Shown here: positions 37,177 to 47,213 of the stretch, piece after piece
Layout of the letters: the number at the start of each line of letters is the position of its first letter
Numbering within the stretch: position 1 is the stretch's first letter
Source: Gilliamella sp. N-G2
Lineage (GTDB): Bacteria > Pseudomonadota > Gammaproteobacteria > Enterobacterales > Orbaceae
DNA: 64,000 nucleotides
Direction of reading: 5' to 3'
NCBI RefSeq assembly: GCF_002142215.1
Contig: NZ_NAST01000016.1
Coordinates: forward strand, 1-64,000
Notes under the pieces: model-generated
The model's database searches: none
What the model was told of the DNA's origin: nothing
What the model saw: the letters and a program-made list of their open reading frames with translations, nothing else
Position numbers and translations under genes: made by a program

Positions 37177-38949
37177 ATGCTCAAACTCAAAAATAATCAT
37201 ATCAAAGACGATCAAACCTCGCAGATAGTCAGTTGGGGGCATTGGTTTACCCTATTTAATATTTTTGTTGTTATTGTGCTTGGTAGTCAATATTTGTTAA
37301 TTGCTGACTGGCCTCGAACTTTTATGGGGCGTTTTTATGCAATCATTAGTGCTATAGGACATTTTAGTTTTCTCACCTTTATAGCCTATTTAATTTTACT
37401 GTTTCCATTAAGCTTTTTTATTCACTCTTCACGTTGGCAACGAATCATTGCTACTGTCATCGCTACAATAGGAATTAGTTTACTTCTGATTGATATTGAA
37501 GTGTTTTCTCATTTTAGAATGCACCTTAATCTATCTATATGGCAATTATTTACTTCGGACAAAACATCTTTTTTAAACAGTGCTTTTATTCTTATCCCTT
37601 TTATTCTTTTAATTGAGATATTATTTGCCATTTGGAGTTGGAAAAAGTTACGTAGCTTAAGCAAACGGAAACGTTTTGTAAGGCCAGTAGTAATTGCTTT
37701 TATTCTATGTTTTGTCTCATCGCATTTAATTCATATCTGGGCTGATGCGAACTTCTATCGTCCAATTACCATGCAAAGATCAAGTTTACCGATTTCGTAT
37801 CCACTCACTGCGCGTCATTTTCTTGAACGTTATGGATTTATTGAAGAGAATGGTTATCGTAATCGAGCAATTCAAGAAGGTAATCCATTTGCAATTGCTA
37901 TTGAATATCCACTCGATAGAATTACTTTCGACGAAAAACCAAATAAACCTAATATTTTGATAATTGACATTAATGGTTGGAATAACCAACTATTAGCTAA
38001 CAACATGCCTTGGCTTAAAGAGTTCGCTGGCCAAAATATACAGTTCACCAACCATTATGGTTCAAGTAATCAAGCCTACTTAAATAATTTCTCGTTATTT
38101 TATGGACTTGATCCTAATTACTATAATAGTATTCTTGCCGGTCATAAACCATCGGTATTATTTGAAACCGTAACTAAACAGCATTATAACGTTGGTCTAT
38201 TTTCTGCTGATGGTTTTTCTGAACCGCTTTATCGCTATGCATTACTGTCTAATTTCACCACTCCGGATGGTAAAAAACAGTCCAATAAACAAACAACGGA
38301 TAATTGGATAGCATGGCATGATGAACAAAATAAACTCGAAAACCATGCTCCGTTATTTTCTGTTATCCAATATTCGCTTTGGACAAAAAACAAAAAAATG
38401 CCAATATCTGAATTAGAGACAGAAGCAAAAAAACTTGATCAATATTTAGAGTCTTTAATTGCTTATTTAAGATTATCTAATGTTTATGAAAACACCATAA
38501 TCATTATTACTGGTTCTAACGATTTAAAAATTGATGAAGCTAAAAAAGTTGCCTTACGAAATGGTGACGTCAGTTTTGATCGAGATACTTTGAAAGTGCC
38601 ATTAATTATTTCATGGCCGAGTAAAGAAGCCGAAAAAGTTAATAATATAACTTCAGAAACAGATATTTTAAGAACATTAATGCAAGATGCATTCAACGTC
38701 ACTACTCCTGCAAAACAGTATAGCCAAGGTCAGAATTTATTTGACCAACAAGGGCGTAAATGGATTCTAGCGGGAAATGAAAATCAGGTTGCGGCACTTT
38801 ATGGAGATAAAACGGTTGTGATTGATACATATGGACGATCTAAAATTTATGATCTAAATGGTAAACAATTGAAAGACGAAAAAATTAGCTTACCAATCTT
38901 CTTACAAATTGTTACTGAAAATCGCCGTTTTATTGTTGTCGATAATTAA
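37177..38949 (+). CDS. yejM: YejM/LapC (PbgA) inner-membrane sulfatase-fold regulator
   Basis: This 590-residue protein matches E. coli YejM (586). Five N-terminal membrane helices lie at residues ~20-190 (IFVVIVLGSQYLLI, FLTFIAYLILLFPLSF, FILLIEILFAIWSW), followed by a periplasmic domain of sulfatase/alkaline-phosphatase fold (NILIIDINGWNNQLL). In E. coli it senses periplasmic lipid A and acts through LapB on LpxC stability, so it complements lpxK, kdsA and kdsB in the same window. The canonical sulfatase catalytic Cys/Ser signature is not evident, as expected for this group. It diverges from ycbZ. Confidence 0.9.
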   Translation: MLKLKNNHIKDDQTSQIVSWGHWFTLFNIFVVIVLGSQYLLIADWPRTFMGRFYAIISAIGHFSFLTFIAYLILLFPLSFFIHSSRWQRIIATVIATIGISLLLIDIEVFSHFRMHLNLSIWQLFTSDKTSFLNSAFILIPFILLIEILFAIWSWKKLRSLSKRKRFVRPVVIAFILCFVSSHLIHIWADANFYRPITMQRSSLPISYPLTARHFLERYGFIEENGYRNRAIQEGNPFAIAIEYPLDRITFDEKPNKPNILIIDINGWNNQLLANNMPWLKEFAGQNIQFTNHYGSSNQAYLNNFSLFYGLDPNYYNSILAGHKPSVLFETVTKQHYNVGLFSADGFSEPLYRYALLSNFTTPDGKKQSNKQTTDNWIAWHDEQNKLENHAPLFSVIQYSLWTKNKKMPISELETEAKKLDQYLESLIAYLRLSNVYENTIIIITGSNDLKIDEAKKVALRNGDVSFDRDTLKVPLIISWPSKEAEKVNNITSETDILRTLMQDAFNVTTPAKQYSQGQNLFDQQGRKWILAGNENQVAALYGDKTVVIDTYGRSKIYDLNGKQLKDEKISLPIFLQIVTENRRFIVVDN

Positions 38950-38964
38950 ATAATAAATTAATAG

Positions 38965-38990
38965 GAGGTGATATTTATTTCACCTCTTTT
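38965..38990. terminator. Shared terminator yejM/lipA
   Basis: GAGGTGA and TCACCTC pair with an eight-base AT loop followed by TTTT on the plus strand. The lipA stop codon (38975) lies inside the structure, so the stem also encodes the last lipA codons. The two genes are convergent. Confidence 0.75.
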
Positions 38991-39934
38991 CCCATTGCTT
39001 GTAAATCGGCATGATAAGAAGAACGGACAAAAGGCCCACAAGCAGCGTGGGTGAATCCCATTGCTAAAGCAGTCTGTTTTAATTCTTCAAATTCTTGAGG
39101 TGATACATAACGTTCAACTGGTAAATGATATTTACTTGGTTGCAAATATTGACCTAAAGTTAACATGGTTACACCATGACTACGTAAATCTTTCAAAACT
39201 TGAATAAGTTCTTCATTGGTTTCACCTAATCCCACCATTAATCCCGATTTTGTTGGAATTTCTGGATGCTGGTTTTTAAATACTTCAAGTAATTTTAATG
39301 ACCCTTCATAACTTGCACCAGGGCGTATCTTTTTATATAAACGAGGAATATTTTCCAGATTGTGATTAAATACATCTGGTGGATTTTCACTTAAAACCGC
39401 AACGGCTTCATCAATGCAACCACGAAAATCGGGGGTTAAAGTTTCGACTTTAATATTTGGACTTAATAAACGAATCTCTTGGATACAAGAGGCAAAGTGA
39501 CTAGCTCCGCCATCTTTCAAATCATCACGATCAACAGAGGTGATCACCACATAACGTAATTTCATCTCTTGAATGGTTTGTGCGAGTTTACTTGGCTCTT
39601 CTCGGTCGGGCGGTAAAGGGCGACCATGAGCCACATCACAGAAAGGACATCGACGCGTACAAATATCACCCAAGATCATAAAAGTAGCGGTACCATGATT
39701 AAAACACTCTGCCAAGTTAGGGCACGATGCTTCCTCACAAACCGAATGTAAACCATGTTTGCGCATAGTATTTTTGATATGGGTAATATTATCGTTATTA
39801 GCAGATAGTTTAATTCTCATCCAATCAGGTTTTTTTAATGGAGCGACTTCCTCAACCATAATGGTTGGGATGAGGCGTGTTTTATCAGCGTCACGATATT
39901 TTGAACTACGGATTTGATTTTCAGTATTTTGCAT
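38975..39934 (-). CDS. lipA: Lipoyl synthase
   Basis: This 319-residue radical-SAM enzyme inserts two sulfurs into octanoyl groups on lipoyl domains. The auxiliary cluster motif is [12 protein letters not shown] and the radical-SAM motif [36 protein letters not shown] and the C-terminal RSSYHAD (cluster Ser) are present. It lies ten bases after lipB, so the two form an operon. Its substrates include the two lipoyl domains of AceF encoded nearby. Confidence 0.97.
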   Translation of the reverse strand: MQNTENQIRSSKYRDADKTRLIPTIMVEEVAPLKKPDWMRIKLSANNDNITHIKNTMRKHGLHSVCEEASCPNLAECFNHGTATFMILGDICTRRCPFCDVAHGRPLPPDREEPSKLAQTIQEMKLRYVVITSVDRDDLKDGGASHFASCIQEIRLLSPNIKVETLTPDFRGCIDEAVAVLSENPPDVFNHNLENIPRLYKKIRPGASYEGSLKLLEVFKNQHPEIPTKSGLMVGLGETNEELIQVLKDLRSHGVTMLTLGQYLQPSKYHLPVERYVSPQEFEELKQTALAMGFTHAACGPFVRSSYHADLQAMGKEVK

Positions 39935-39944
39935 ATTTAATATC

Positions 39945-40565
39945 TTAATTGTTTGGTAACTGATTAATAAAATTATCAGTTAATAACTGGTTAATCTCTT
40001 GACGATCTATCTCTGCAATATGATGCTTCATATGAGTCATTTTTAAACCTGCATAGCCACATGGATTAATATAATTAAACGGTGTCAGATCCATATCAAT
40101 ATTAAGCGCTAATCCATGAAGAGTGCAGCCATGCTGTATATGTAATCCAAGAGAACAGATTTTCTGTTGATTGATATAAACGCCAGGGGCATCTTGCTTT
40201 GAATAGGCGGTAATACCATAGTGCTTTAATGTTTGAATAACACTATTTTCTAGATAATTGACGACATCACGGATACCTATTTTACGCCTTTTTAAATCAA
40301 GTAAGATATACATAATTTGCTGTCCGGGACCATGATAAGTAATTTGTCCACCTCTATCAGTTTGCACAACGGGGATAGTCGTTTGGGTGAGAAGATGCTC
40401 AGGTTTACCAACCTTGCCTTGGGTAAAAATGGCTGGATGTTCAACTAGCCAAATTTCGTCTAACGTTTGTTTATCACGCTGCTGGGTAAAATCATGCATA
40501 GCTTGATAAGTTGACAAATAGGGCACCGTTCCCAACTGTTTAATAATTACGTTGTTATTTGGCAT
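39945..40565 (-). CDS. lipB: Octanoyl-[ACP]:protein N-octanoyltransferase
   Basis: This 206-residue transferase moves octanoate from ACP to lipoyl domains, the step before LipA. Motifs are [55 protein letters not shown], and the catalytic Cys in [14 protein letters not shown]. Length and layout match E. coli LipB. It is the first gene of lipB-lipA and diverges from aceE. E. coli ybeD is absent from this position. Confidence 0.95.
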   Translation of the reverse strand: MPNNNVIIKQLGTVPYLSTYQAMHDFTQQRDKQTLDEIWLVEHPAIFTQGKVGKPEHLLTQTTIPVVQTDRGGQITYHGPGQQIMYILLDLKRRKIGIRDVVNYLENSVIQTLKHYGITAYSKQDAPGVYINQQKICSLGLHIQHGCTLHGLALNIDMDLTPFNYINPCGYAGLKMTHMKHHIAEIDRQEINQLLTDNFINQLPNN

Positions 40566-40941
40566 AGTTTGCGTTTAATCAATCTTCATTTATCAATAAA
40601 TTAACAACTATATAGCAGATTTTACTATAACTTGACAACCGCTAAGTATTCAAGGTATAACTCACAGGGTAATATTCTTTCCAATCTCATGATTTAAATT
40701 GATTTATATCAAATAATTATCTATTTATCTAAATTAATGATTGAAATAGTTGATTGTTTTAATAGGAATTAACATTCTTTTCTAGACGGTGGTTTGCTTT
40801 ACTTTTTAATGGAAAATGGCAGACTGATATCATTAAAGCATCCGTAATGCAAAAGTTGGAGCTTGTAATTTTAGTTATGGCGTCTGTTATAGCTAAGGAT
40901 AGCAAAAACTGCATTTTTTAAAACAAAAAAGAGGTTTTTAT
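40566..40941. other. Intergenic region lipB-aceE
   Basis: A 376-bp divergent gap holds the promoters for lipB-lipA and the PDH operon. A perfect FNR-type box lies at 40699-40712. The leader near aceE holds an AGAGG ribosome binding site. No pdhR gene or clear PdhR operator is present; E. coli has pdhR at this place. Confidence 0.6.
40699..40712. promoter_or_regulatory. FNR-type box upstream of aceE
   Basis: TTGAT-TTAT-ATCAA matches the FNR consensus TTGAT-N4-ATCAA exactly. It is centred about 236 bases before the aceE start and about 140 bases before the lipB start. Oxygen control of PDH by FNR is known in E. coli, so the site fits an organism living at low oxygen. Whether it activates or represses depends on the unknown transcription start. 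Confidence 0.6.
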
Positions 40942-43608
40942 ATGTCGGACATGCAAATGAATGATATCGATCCAGTTGAAACAAAAGATTGGCTGGAAAG
41001 TTTAGATTCTATTATTCGTGAAGAAGGCGTCGAACGTGCCCAATATATTATTGAGCAAATTGTCAATAAAGCTAGAGATGGTGGCGTTCCTTTACTCTTC
41101 GGTTCTTCAACCAGTAATTATATAAACACTATCCCAGTTGAAGAACAGCCGGCTTATCCCGGTGATTGGGAAATTGAAAGACGCATCCGTTCTATTGTTC
41201 GTTGGAATGCTATTATGATGGTGCTACGCGCTTCTAAAAAAGATTTAGAGCTAGGCGGTCATATGGCATCATTCCAATCGGCAGCGACATTTTATGAAGT
41301 CTGTTTTAACCATTTTTTTCGCGCACGTAATGCAAAAGACGGCGGTGATTTAATCTACTTCCAAGGCCATATTTCACCGGGTATATACTCGCGTGCTTTT
41401 ATTGAAGGGCGTTTAACTGAAGAGCAACTCGATAATTTCAGACAGGAAGTTCATGGAAAAGGCTTATCATCTTATCCTCATCCAAAATTAATGCCGGAGT
41501 TCTGGCAATTCCCAACCGTTTCAATGGGATTAGGTCCTATCAGCGCAATCTTCCAAGCTCGCTTTTTAAAATATTTAAACCATCGTGGTTTAAAAGATAC
41601 CACCGAACAAACGGTTTATGCCTTCTTAGGTGATGGTGAAATGGATGAGCCAGAAGCAAAAGGAGCCATTACCGTTGCAACACGTGAAAAACTCGATAAT
41701 TTAGTCTTTGTTATCAATTGTAATTTACAACGGCTTGATGGCCCTGTAACTGGTAATGGCAAAATAGTTAATGAACTTGAAGGGGTATTTGCCGGTGCTG
41801 GTTGGAACGTGATCAAAGTGCTATGGGGTGATCGCTGGGATAAATTATTGCAAAAAGATAAATCAGGTAAATTAATTCGTTTGATGAATGAAACTCTCGA
41901 TGGCGATTATCAAACGTTTAAATCCAAAGATGGTGCTTATGTGCGTGAACATTTCTTTGGTAAATATCCGGAAACCGCTGAATTAGTCAAAGATATGTCT
42001 GATGACGAAATCTTTAGACTTAACCGTGGTGGTCAAGATCCAGAAAAAATGTTTGCCGCCTTTGCCAGAGCAAAACAGACCAAAGAGCGACCAACTGTGA
42101 TTTTAGCTCACACCATTAAAGGGTATGGTATGGGTGAAGCCGCTGAAGCGAAAAACATTGCCCACCAAGTCAAAAAAATGAATATGGATGGTGTTCGTCA
42201 TGTTCGTGACTTCTTTAATATTCCGGTGACTGATGAAGCACTTGAAAAATTACCTTACATCAAATTTGAAGAACATACTCCAGAATACAAATATATTCAT
42301 GAACGTCGTCAAGCGTTACATGGTTATGTACCTTCAAGATTAACTCATTTTTCAGGAACGGTCTCAATTCCTCCTTTAACAGAGTTTGCTTCATTACTTG
42401 AAGCACAAACTAAAGAAATTTCAACCACTATTGCTTTTGTACGTGCGCTTAATATCATGTTAAAAGATAAAGATCTTGCGCCACGTCTAGTACCAATTCT
42501 AGCAGATGAAGCGCGTACTTTTGGTATGGAAGGTCTATTCCGCCAAATTGGTATTTATAATCCACATGGTCAACAGTATACCCCACAAGATAAAGAGCAG
42601 GTTGCTTACTATCGCGAAGACGAGAAAGGACAAATTCTGCAAGAAGGTATCAACGAGTGCGGTGCAACGGCATCATGGCTAGCGGCGGCGACATCCTATA
42701 GTAATAATGATTTCCCTATGATTCCTTTCTATATTTATTACTCGATGTTTGGTTTCCAACGTGTTGGTGATTTAATGTGGGCAGCAGGCGATCAACAAGC
42801 ACGTGGTTTTATGATTGGTGGGACTTCAGGTCGGACAACATTAAACGGAGAAGGTTTACAACACCAAGATGGTCATAGCCATATCCAAGCATTAACCATT
42901 CCGAACTGTTTATCATACGATCCAGCCTATGCTTATGAAGTGGCAGTTATTATGCAAGATGGCTTACGTCGTATGTATGGTGAACAAGAAAATGTTTACT
43001 ATTACATTACAACCCTTAATGAAAACTATGCCCAACCGGCAATGCCTGAAGGTGCACAAGAGGGGATTTGTCGTGGTATCTACAAACTCGATACTGTAGA
43101 AGGGCAACAAGGGAAACCAACTGTGCAATTATTAGGCTCGGGTTCAATGCTACGACATGTTCGTGAAGCCGCCGATATTTTGGCTAAAAACTATGGTGTC
43201 AGTTCAGACGTTTACAGTGTCACTTCATTTACACTATTGGCTCGTGATGGTCAAGATTGTGAGCGTTACAACATGTTACATCCAAGCGAACCAGCCAAAG
43301 TGCCTTATGTTGCTCAAATAATGAATAACAACCCTGCAGTTGTTTCAACTGATTATATGAAACTTTATGCCGAACAAATTCGTGGATTTGTACCAGCAGA
43401 AAGCTACCGGGTACTAGGTACCGATGGATTCGGTCGTAGTGATAGTCGGGAAAATTTACGTCATCATTTTGAAGTCGATGCATCTTATGTGGTGATTGCC
43501 GCATTAGGAGAACTAGCTAAACGTGGTGATATTCAAGCAAGTATTGTTGAAGACGCGATTAAAAAGTTCGAAATCAATGCAGATAAACTCAATCCACGTA
43601 TTGCATAA
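40942..43608 (+). CDS. aceE: Pyruvate dehydrogenase E1 component
   Basis: This 888-residue homodimeric, thiamin-diphosphate-dependent E1 decarboxylates pyruvate and hands the acetyl group to the lipoyl arm of AceF. It matches E. coli AceE (887): RSIVRWNAIMMVLRASKKDLELGGHMASFQS, QGHISPGIYSRAF, YAFLGDGEMDEPEAKGA (ThDP-Mg site), NLQRLDGPVTGNGKI and HQDGHSH. AGAGG precedes the ATG. It heads aceE-aceF-lpdA, with a 12-base gap to aceF. Confidence 0.98.
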   Translation: MSDMQMNDIDPVETKDWLESLDSIIREEGVERAQYIIEQIVNKARDGGVPLLFGSSTSNYINTIPVEEQPAYPGDWEIERRIRSIVRWNAIMMVLRASKKDLELGGHMASFQSAATFYEVCFNHFFRARNAKDGGDLIYFQGHISPGIYSRAFIEGRLTEEQLDNFRQEVHGKGLSSYPHPKLMPEFWQFPTVSMGLGPISAIFQARFLKYLNHRGLKDTTEQTVYAFLGDGEMDEPEAKGAITVATREKLDNLVFVINCNLQRLDGPVTGNGKIVNELEGVFAGAGWNVIKVLWGDRWDKLLQKDKSGKLIRLMNETLDGDYQTFKSKDGAYVREHFFGKYPETAELVKDMSDDEIFRLNRGGQDPEKMFAAFARAKQTKERPTVILAHTIKGYGMGEAAEAKNIAHQVKKMNMDGVRHVRDFFNIPVTDEALEKLPYIKFEEHTPEYKYIHERRQALHGYVPSRLTHFSGTVSIPPLTEFASLLEAQTKEISTTIAFVRALNIMLKDKDLAPRLVPILADEARTFGMEGLFRQIGIYNPHGQQYTPQDKEQVAYYREDEKGQILQEGINECGATASWLAAATSYSNNDFPMIPFYIYYSMFGFQRVGDLMWAAGDQQARGFMIGGTSGRTTLNGEGLQHQDGHSHIQALTIPNCLSYDPAYAYEVAVIMQDGLRRMYGEQENVYYYITTLNENYAQPAMPEGAQEGICRGIYKLDTVEGQQGKPTVQLLGSGSMLRHVREAADILAKNYGVSSDVYSVTSFTLLARDGQDCERYNMLHPSEPAKVPYVAQIMNNNPAVVSTDYMKLYAEQIRGFVPAESYRVLGTDGFGRSDSRENLRHHFEVDASYVVIAALGELAKRGDIQASIVEDAIKKFEINADKLNPRIA

Positions 43609-43620
43609 GAGGTAAAAATA

Positions 43621-45210
43621 ATGAGTATTGAAATAAAATTACCCGATATCGGAAGTGATGAAGTTGAAGTAACAGAGATTTTAGTTAAAGTTGGCGACAA
43701 AGTTGAAGCTGATCAATCGTTATTAACGGTTGAGGGCGATAAAGCGTCAATGGAAATTCCTGCTCCACAAGCAGGAATTGTAAAATCAATCATAGTTAAA
43801 ATAGGTGATAAAGTTACCACTGGTGTAAGTATTATGGAATTTGATGACAGCGGAACAGAGGCTGCAGCAGATAAACAAGAAACGACCGCACCAGTTGCTG
43901 CACCATCAGCCCCAAGCGCAAGCCAAGTGGTTGATGTTAATGTACCTGATATTGGTGGTGATGAAGTTGAGGTCACTGAAATTTTAGTTAAAGTTGGTGA
44001 TTCAGTTTCCGTTGATGATTCTCTTATAACTGTAGAAGGCGATAAAGCCTCAATGGAAGTGCCTGCTACTATTGCCGGTATTGTGAAAAGCATTTCAGTA
44101 AAAATTGGTGATAAAGTTAAAACTGGCTCAAAAATTATGGAATTTGAGACAGTAGCTAGCAGTGCACCAGTAAAAACTGATATCGCACCAGTGGCTGCAG
44201 AAAAACCAGCTACTGCAACTCCAGTTGCGAATACTAACAATAATTCTGCTGCGCCAGCCGCACCTGCAAATACCAATGAATTTGTAGAAAATGATGCTTA
44301 TGCACATGCAACTCCTTCTGTTCGCCGTTTAGCTCGAGAGTTTGGTGTTAACCTAGCTAAGGTACAACCTACTGGCCCTAAACATCGTATTTTACGTGAA
44401 GATATTCAAGCTTACGTAAAAAATGCTGTCAAACAGGTTGAAAATAGTGGAACTGGTGGAGCATTACCAGGTTTATTACCTTGGCCGAAAGTCGATTTTA
44501 GTAAGTTTGGTGAAGTTGAATCCTTGCCTTTAACCAAGATCCAAAAAGTATCAGGTGCCAACTTACATCGTAACTGGGTGATGATTCCACATGTTACTGA
44601 GTTTGATGAAACTGATATCACTGAATTAGAAGCTTTCCGTAAACAACAAAATGCCGAAGCTGAAAAGAAAAAACTCGATCTGAAAATTACGCCACTAGTG
44701 TTTATTATGAAAGCAGTAGCCAGCGCTTTAACAGCTTATCCTCGTTTTAATAGTTCGTTGTCTGAAGATGCTCAAACTCTTATCATCAAAAAATACATTA
44801 ATATCGGTGTAGCCGTTGATACTCCTAATGGTTTAGTTGTGCCGGTATTTAAAGATGTTAATAAAAAAGGTATTGTGGAACTCTCGAAAGAGCTTGCGGA
44901 AATCTCCAAGAAAGCGCGTGACGGTAAACTCACCGGTAGTGATATGCAAGGTGGTTGTTTCACCATTTCTAGCCTAGGTGGTATCGGAACGACTTCATTT
45001 ACACCAATTGTAAATGCACCTGAAGTAGGTATTTTAGGTGTATCTCGTTCTAGTATGAAACCAGTTTGGAATGGTAAAGAATTTACTCCACGTCTAATGT
45101 TACCTTTATCATTATCATTCGATCACCGAGTAATTGACGGGGCTGATGGTGCACGCTTCTTAAGCCATATTGTTAATGTTTTATCCGACTTACGTCGATT
45201 AGTGATGTAG
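43621..45210 (+). CDS. aceF: Dihydrolipoyl acetyltransferase E2 of PDH, two lipoyl domains
   Basis: This 529-residue E2 core has two nearly identical lipoyl domains, at about residues 1-75 and 103-178, joined by Ala/Pro/Thr-rich linkers. Lipoylated lysines are Lys41 and Lys142 in the EGDKASME motifs. An E1/E3-binding domain follows ([19 protein letters not shown]), then the catalytic domain with [16 protein letters not shown]. coli AceF carries three lipoyl domains; this one has two, as in many Pasteurellaceae-like relatives. A 15-base gap separates it from lpdA. Confidence 0.97.
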   Translation: MSIEIKLPDIGSDEVEVTEILVKVGDKVEADQSLLTVEGDKASMEIPAPQAGIVKSIIVKIGDKVTTGVSIMEFDDSGTEAAADKQETTAPVAAPSAPSASQVVDVNVPDIGGDEVEVTEILVKVGDSVSVDDSLITVEGDKASMEVPATIAGIVKSISVKIGDKVKTGSKIMEFETVASSAPVKTDIAPVAAEKPATATPVANTNNNSAAPAAPANTNEFVENDAYAHATPSVRRLAREFGVNLAKVQPTGPKHRILREDIQAYVKNAVKQVENSGTGGALPGLLPWPKVDFSKFGEVESLPLTKIQKVSGANLHRNWVMIPHVTEFDETDITELEAFRKQQNAEAEKKKLDLKITPLVFIMKAVASALTAYPRFNSSLSEDAQTLIIKKYINIGVAVDTPNGLVVPVFKDVNKKGIVELSKELAEISKKARDGKLTGSDMQGGCFTISSLGGIGTTSFTPIVNAPEVGILGVSRSSMKPVWNGKEFTPRLMLPLSLSFDHRVIDGADGARFLSHIVNVLSDLRRLVM

Positions 45211-45225
45211 TGGGGGAAATTAATT

Positions 45226-46650
45226 ATGAATCAAGAAGTTAAAACACAAGTTGTTGTCTTAGGAGCTGGTCCAGCGGGTTATTCCGCTGCCTTCCGAGCT
45301 GCTGACCTTGGATTAGATGTTACCTTAGTAGAACGTTATTCAACTTTAGGTGGTGTTTGTTTAAATGTTGGTTGTATACCATCTAAAGCATTACTCCATG
45401 TTGCCAAAGTAATGGATGAGGCAAAATCATTGACTGAACATGGTATTCATTTTGGTACGCCTAAACTTGAATTAGATAAAGTTCGTGGTTGGAAAGAAAA
45501 AGTTATAAACCAACTAACTAATGGGCTTGCCGGTATGGCTAAAATGCGTAAAGTCAATGTTATTCAAGGTGAAGCACAATTCACTGGCAGTCATACTATG
45601 GATGTTACTTCATCAAAAGGTATAACTAAAATTACTTTTGATAATGCTATCATTGCCGCGGGTTCAAGACCAATAACTTTACCATTTATTCCACATGAAG
45701 ATCCTCGTATTTGGGATTCGACAGATGCATTAGCATTAACTACTATTCCTAAAAAACTACTTTTAATGGGTGGTGGTATTATCGGTTTAGAAATGGGGAC
45801 GGTTTATCATGCATTAGGCTCAGAAGTAGATGTGGTTGAAATGCTTGATCAGGTTATTCCAGCTGCTGATAAAGATGTGGTAAAAGTCTTTACTAAACAA
45901 ATTCAAAAGAAATTTACTTTGAGATTAGAAACTAAAGTAAGTACTGTTGAAGCTAAACATGATGCAATTTATGTCACCATGGAGAAAAAAGATGGAACCA
46001 TTGAAACTCATACTTATGATGCGGTATTAGTTGCAATAGGCCGTACTCCAAATGGTAAACTAATCAACGCTGAAAAAGCAGGTGTAAATGTGACTGATCG
46101 TGGTTTTATCGAAGTCGATAAACAGATGAGAACGAATGTGCCTCATATTTATGCTATTGGCGATATTGTTGGTCAACCGATGCTTGCGCATAAAGGTGTT
46201 CATGAAGGTCATGTGGCAGCAGAAGTTATTGCTGGTAAAAAACATTATTTTGATCCAAAAACTATACCATCAATTGCTTATACTGAACCTGAAGTTGCTT
46301 GGGTTGGCTTAACTGAAAAAGAAGCTAAAGCAAAAGGTTTAGATTATGAGGTTGCTATATTCCCATGGGCTGCATCGGGTCGAGCGATTGCTTCTGATTG
46401 TTCAGAAGGGATGACTAAATTAATCTTTAATAAAGCTGATAATCGTCTTCTTGGAGGTGCTGTCGTAGGGGCAAATGGTGGTGAATTACTTGGTGAAATT
46501 ACATTAGCAGTTGAAATGGGTTGTGATGCTGAAGATATTGCATTAACTATCCATGCTCACCCAACGTTACATGAATCAATAGGTTTAGCGTCTGAGATTT
46601 ATGAAGGATCGGTAACTGATTTGCCAAATGCGAAAGCAGTTAAAAAATAG
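45226..46650 (+). CDS. lpdA: Dihydrolipoyl dehydrogenase
   Basis: This 474-residue FAD flavoprotein reoxidises dihydrolipoyl groups of PDH, 2-oxoglutarate dehydrogenase and the glycine system. The FAD fold begins VVVLGAGPAGYSAAFRAADLG. The redox-active pair is in GGVCLNVGCIPSKALLH, GGGIIGLEMGTVYHALGS is the NAD fold, and the catalytic His-Glu lies in HAHPTLHES. GGGGGAAATTAATT precedes the ATG. It ends the PDH operon and is followed by a strong terminator. Confidence 0.97.
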   Translation: MNQEVKTQVVVLGAGPAGYSAAFRAADLGLDVTLVERYSTLGGVCLNVGCIPSKALLHVAKVMDEAKSLTEHGIHFGTPKLELDKVRGWKEKVINQLTNGLAGMAKMRKVNVIQGEAQFTGSHTMDVTSSKGITKITFDNAIIAAGSRPITLPFIPHEDPRIWDSTDALALTTIPKKLLLMGGGIIGLEMGTVYHALGSEVDVVEMLDQVIPAADKDVVKVFTKQIQKKFTLRLETKVSTVEAKHDAIYVTMEKKDGTIETHTYDAVLVAIGRTPNGKLINAEKAGVNVTDRGFIEVDKQMRTNVPHIYAIGDIVGQPMLAHKGVHEGHVAAEVIAGKKHYFDPKTIPSIAYTEPEVAWVGLTEKEAKAKGLDYEVAIFPWAASGRAIASDCSEGMTKLIFNKADNRLLGGAVVGANGGELLGEITLAVEMGCDAEDIALTIHAHPTLHESIGLASEIYEGSVTDLPNAKAVKK

Positions 46651-46681
46651 AAACTATTTATTTTATTGTTATCGTTGCAAT

Positions 46682-46715
46682 AATGCCGTTAGTTTGCTAA
46701 CGGCATTTTATTTTT
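46682..46715 (+). terminator. Terminator of the PDH operon
   Basis: AATGCCGTTAG and CTAACGGCATT form a perfect 11-pair stem with a four-base loop, followed by TTATTTTTTT. Confidence 0.9.
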
Positions 46716-47213
46716 TTAATCAAAATTTCTAAAAAATTGAAAATATTTATTAAAATTAATCTATTGGTTTATAGATTTGACAAGTTTTTAAATCTATAAC
46801 ATCATCAAATATGATATGTTCATTTTAGAGATAAACATTGAAGCCAAATTGAATACAAAAAAGTCTACGAAATTATCTGTACCAAAATCATTAATAATCT
46901 TCATGATACGATTTTTTTATTGGCTAATATTTCTAACTTTACCCGAAATAAGTGTATAACCGTAATAACTTTCAATTTCAATAATCATCTTGCTAAAGTG
47001 TCAAATTATTCTTTTAATTATTCATAAATATTATTGTTTATGATTGATTCAAAATTCACTTAATCTCAATAAAAACTTTGAGAAAATTTTTTTTTAAGAT
47101 AATTTTTCAATTATTTTAAAAAATATGGTTACAAATAAACTTATCCCCATCCTATTGCTAAATAAAATGGGGAGTTTTTAACGTGTTATTAAAAAACAAA
47201 TTTATTCATAATG
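46716..47213. other. Gene-free gap between lpdA and the PTS operon
   Basis: About 500 bases are free of ORFs after the lpdA terminator. A small hairpin AATCTAT/ATAGATT lies near 46757-46777. Near the far end CCCCAT (47145-47150) and ATGGGG (47168-47173) form a hairpin followed by GTTTTT on the plus strand. A plus-strand terminator here has no obvious gene to serve, so an unannotated small RNA is conceivable. I find no convincing promoter for one. Confidence 0.3.

Noticed and set aside
43713-44276. Long minus-strand ORF (187 codons) inside aceF
   Set aside because: It is the mirror of the repetitive lipoyl and Ala/Pro linker coding region; composition is low complexity and aceF is clearly the real gene.
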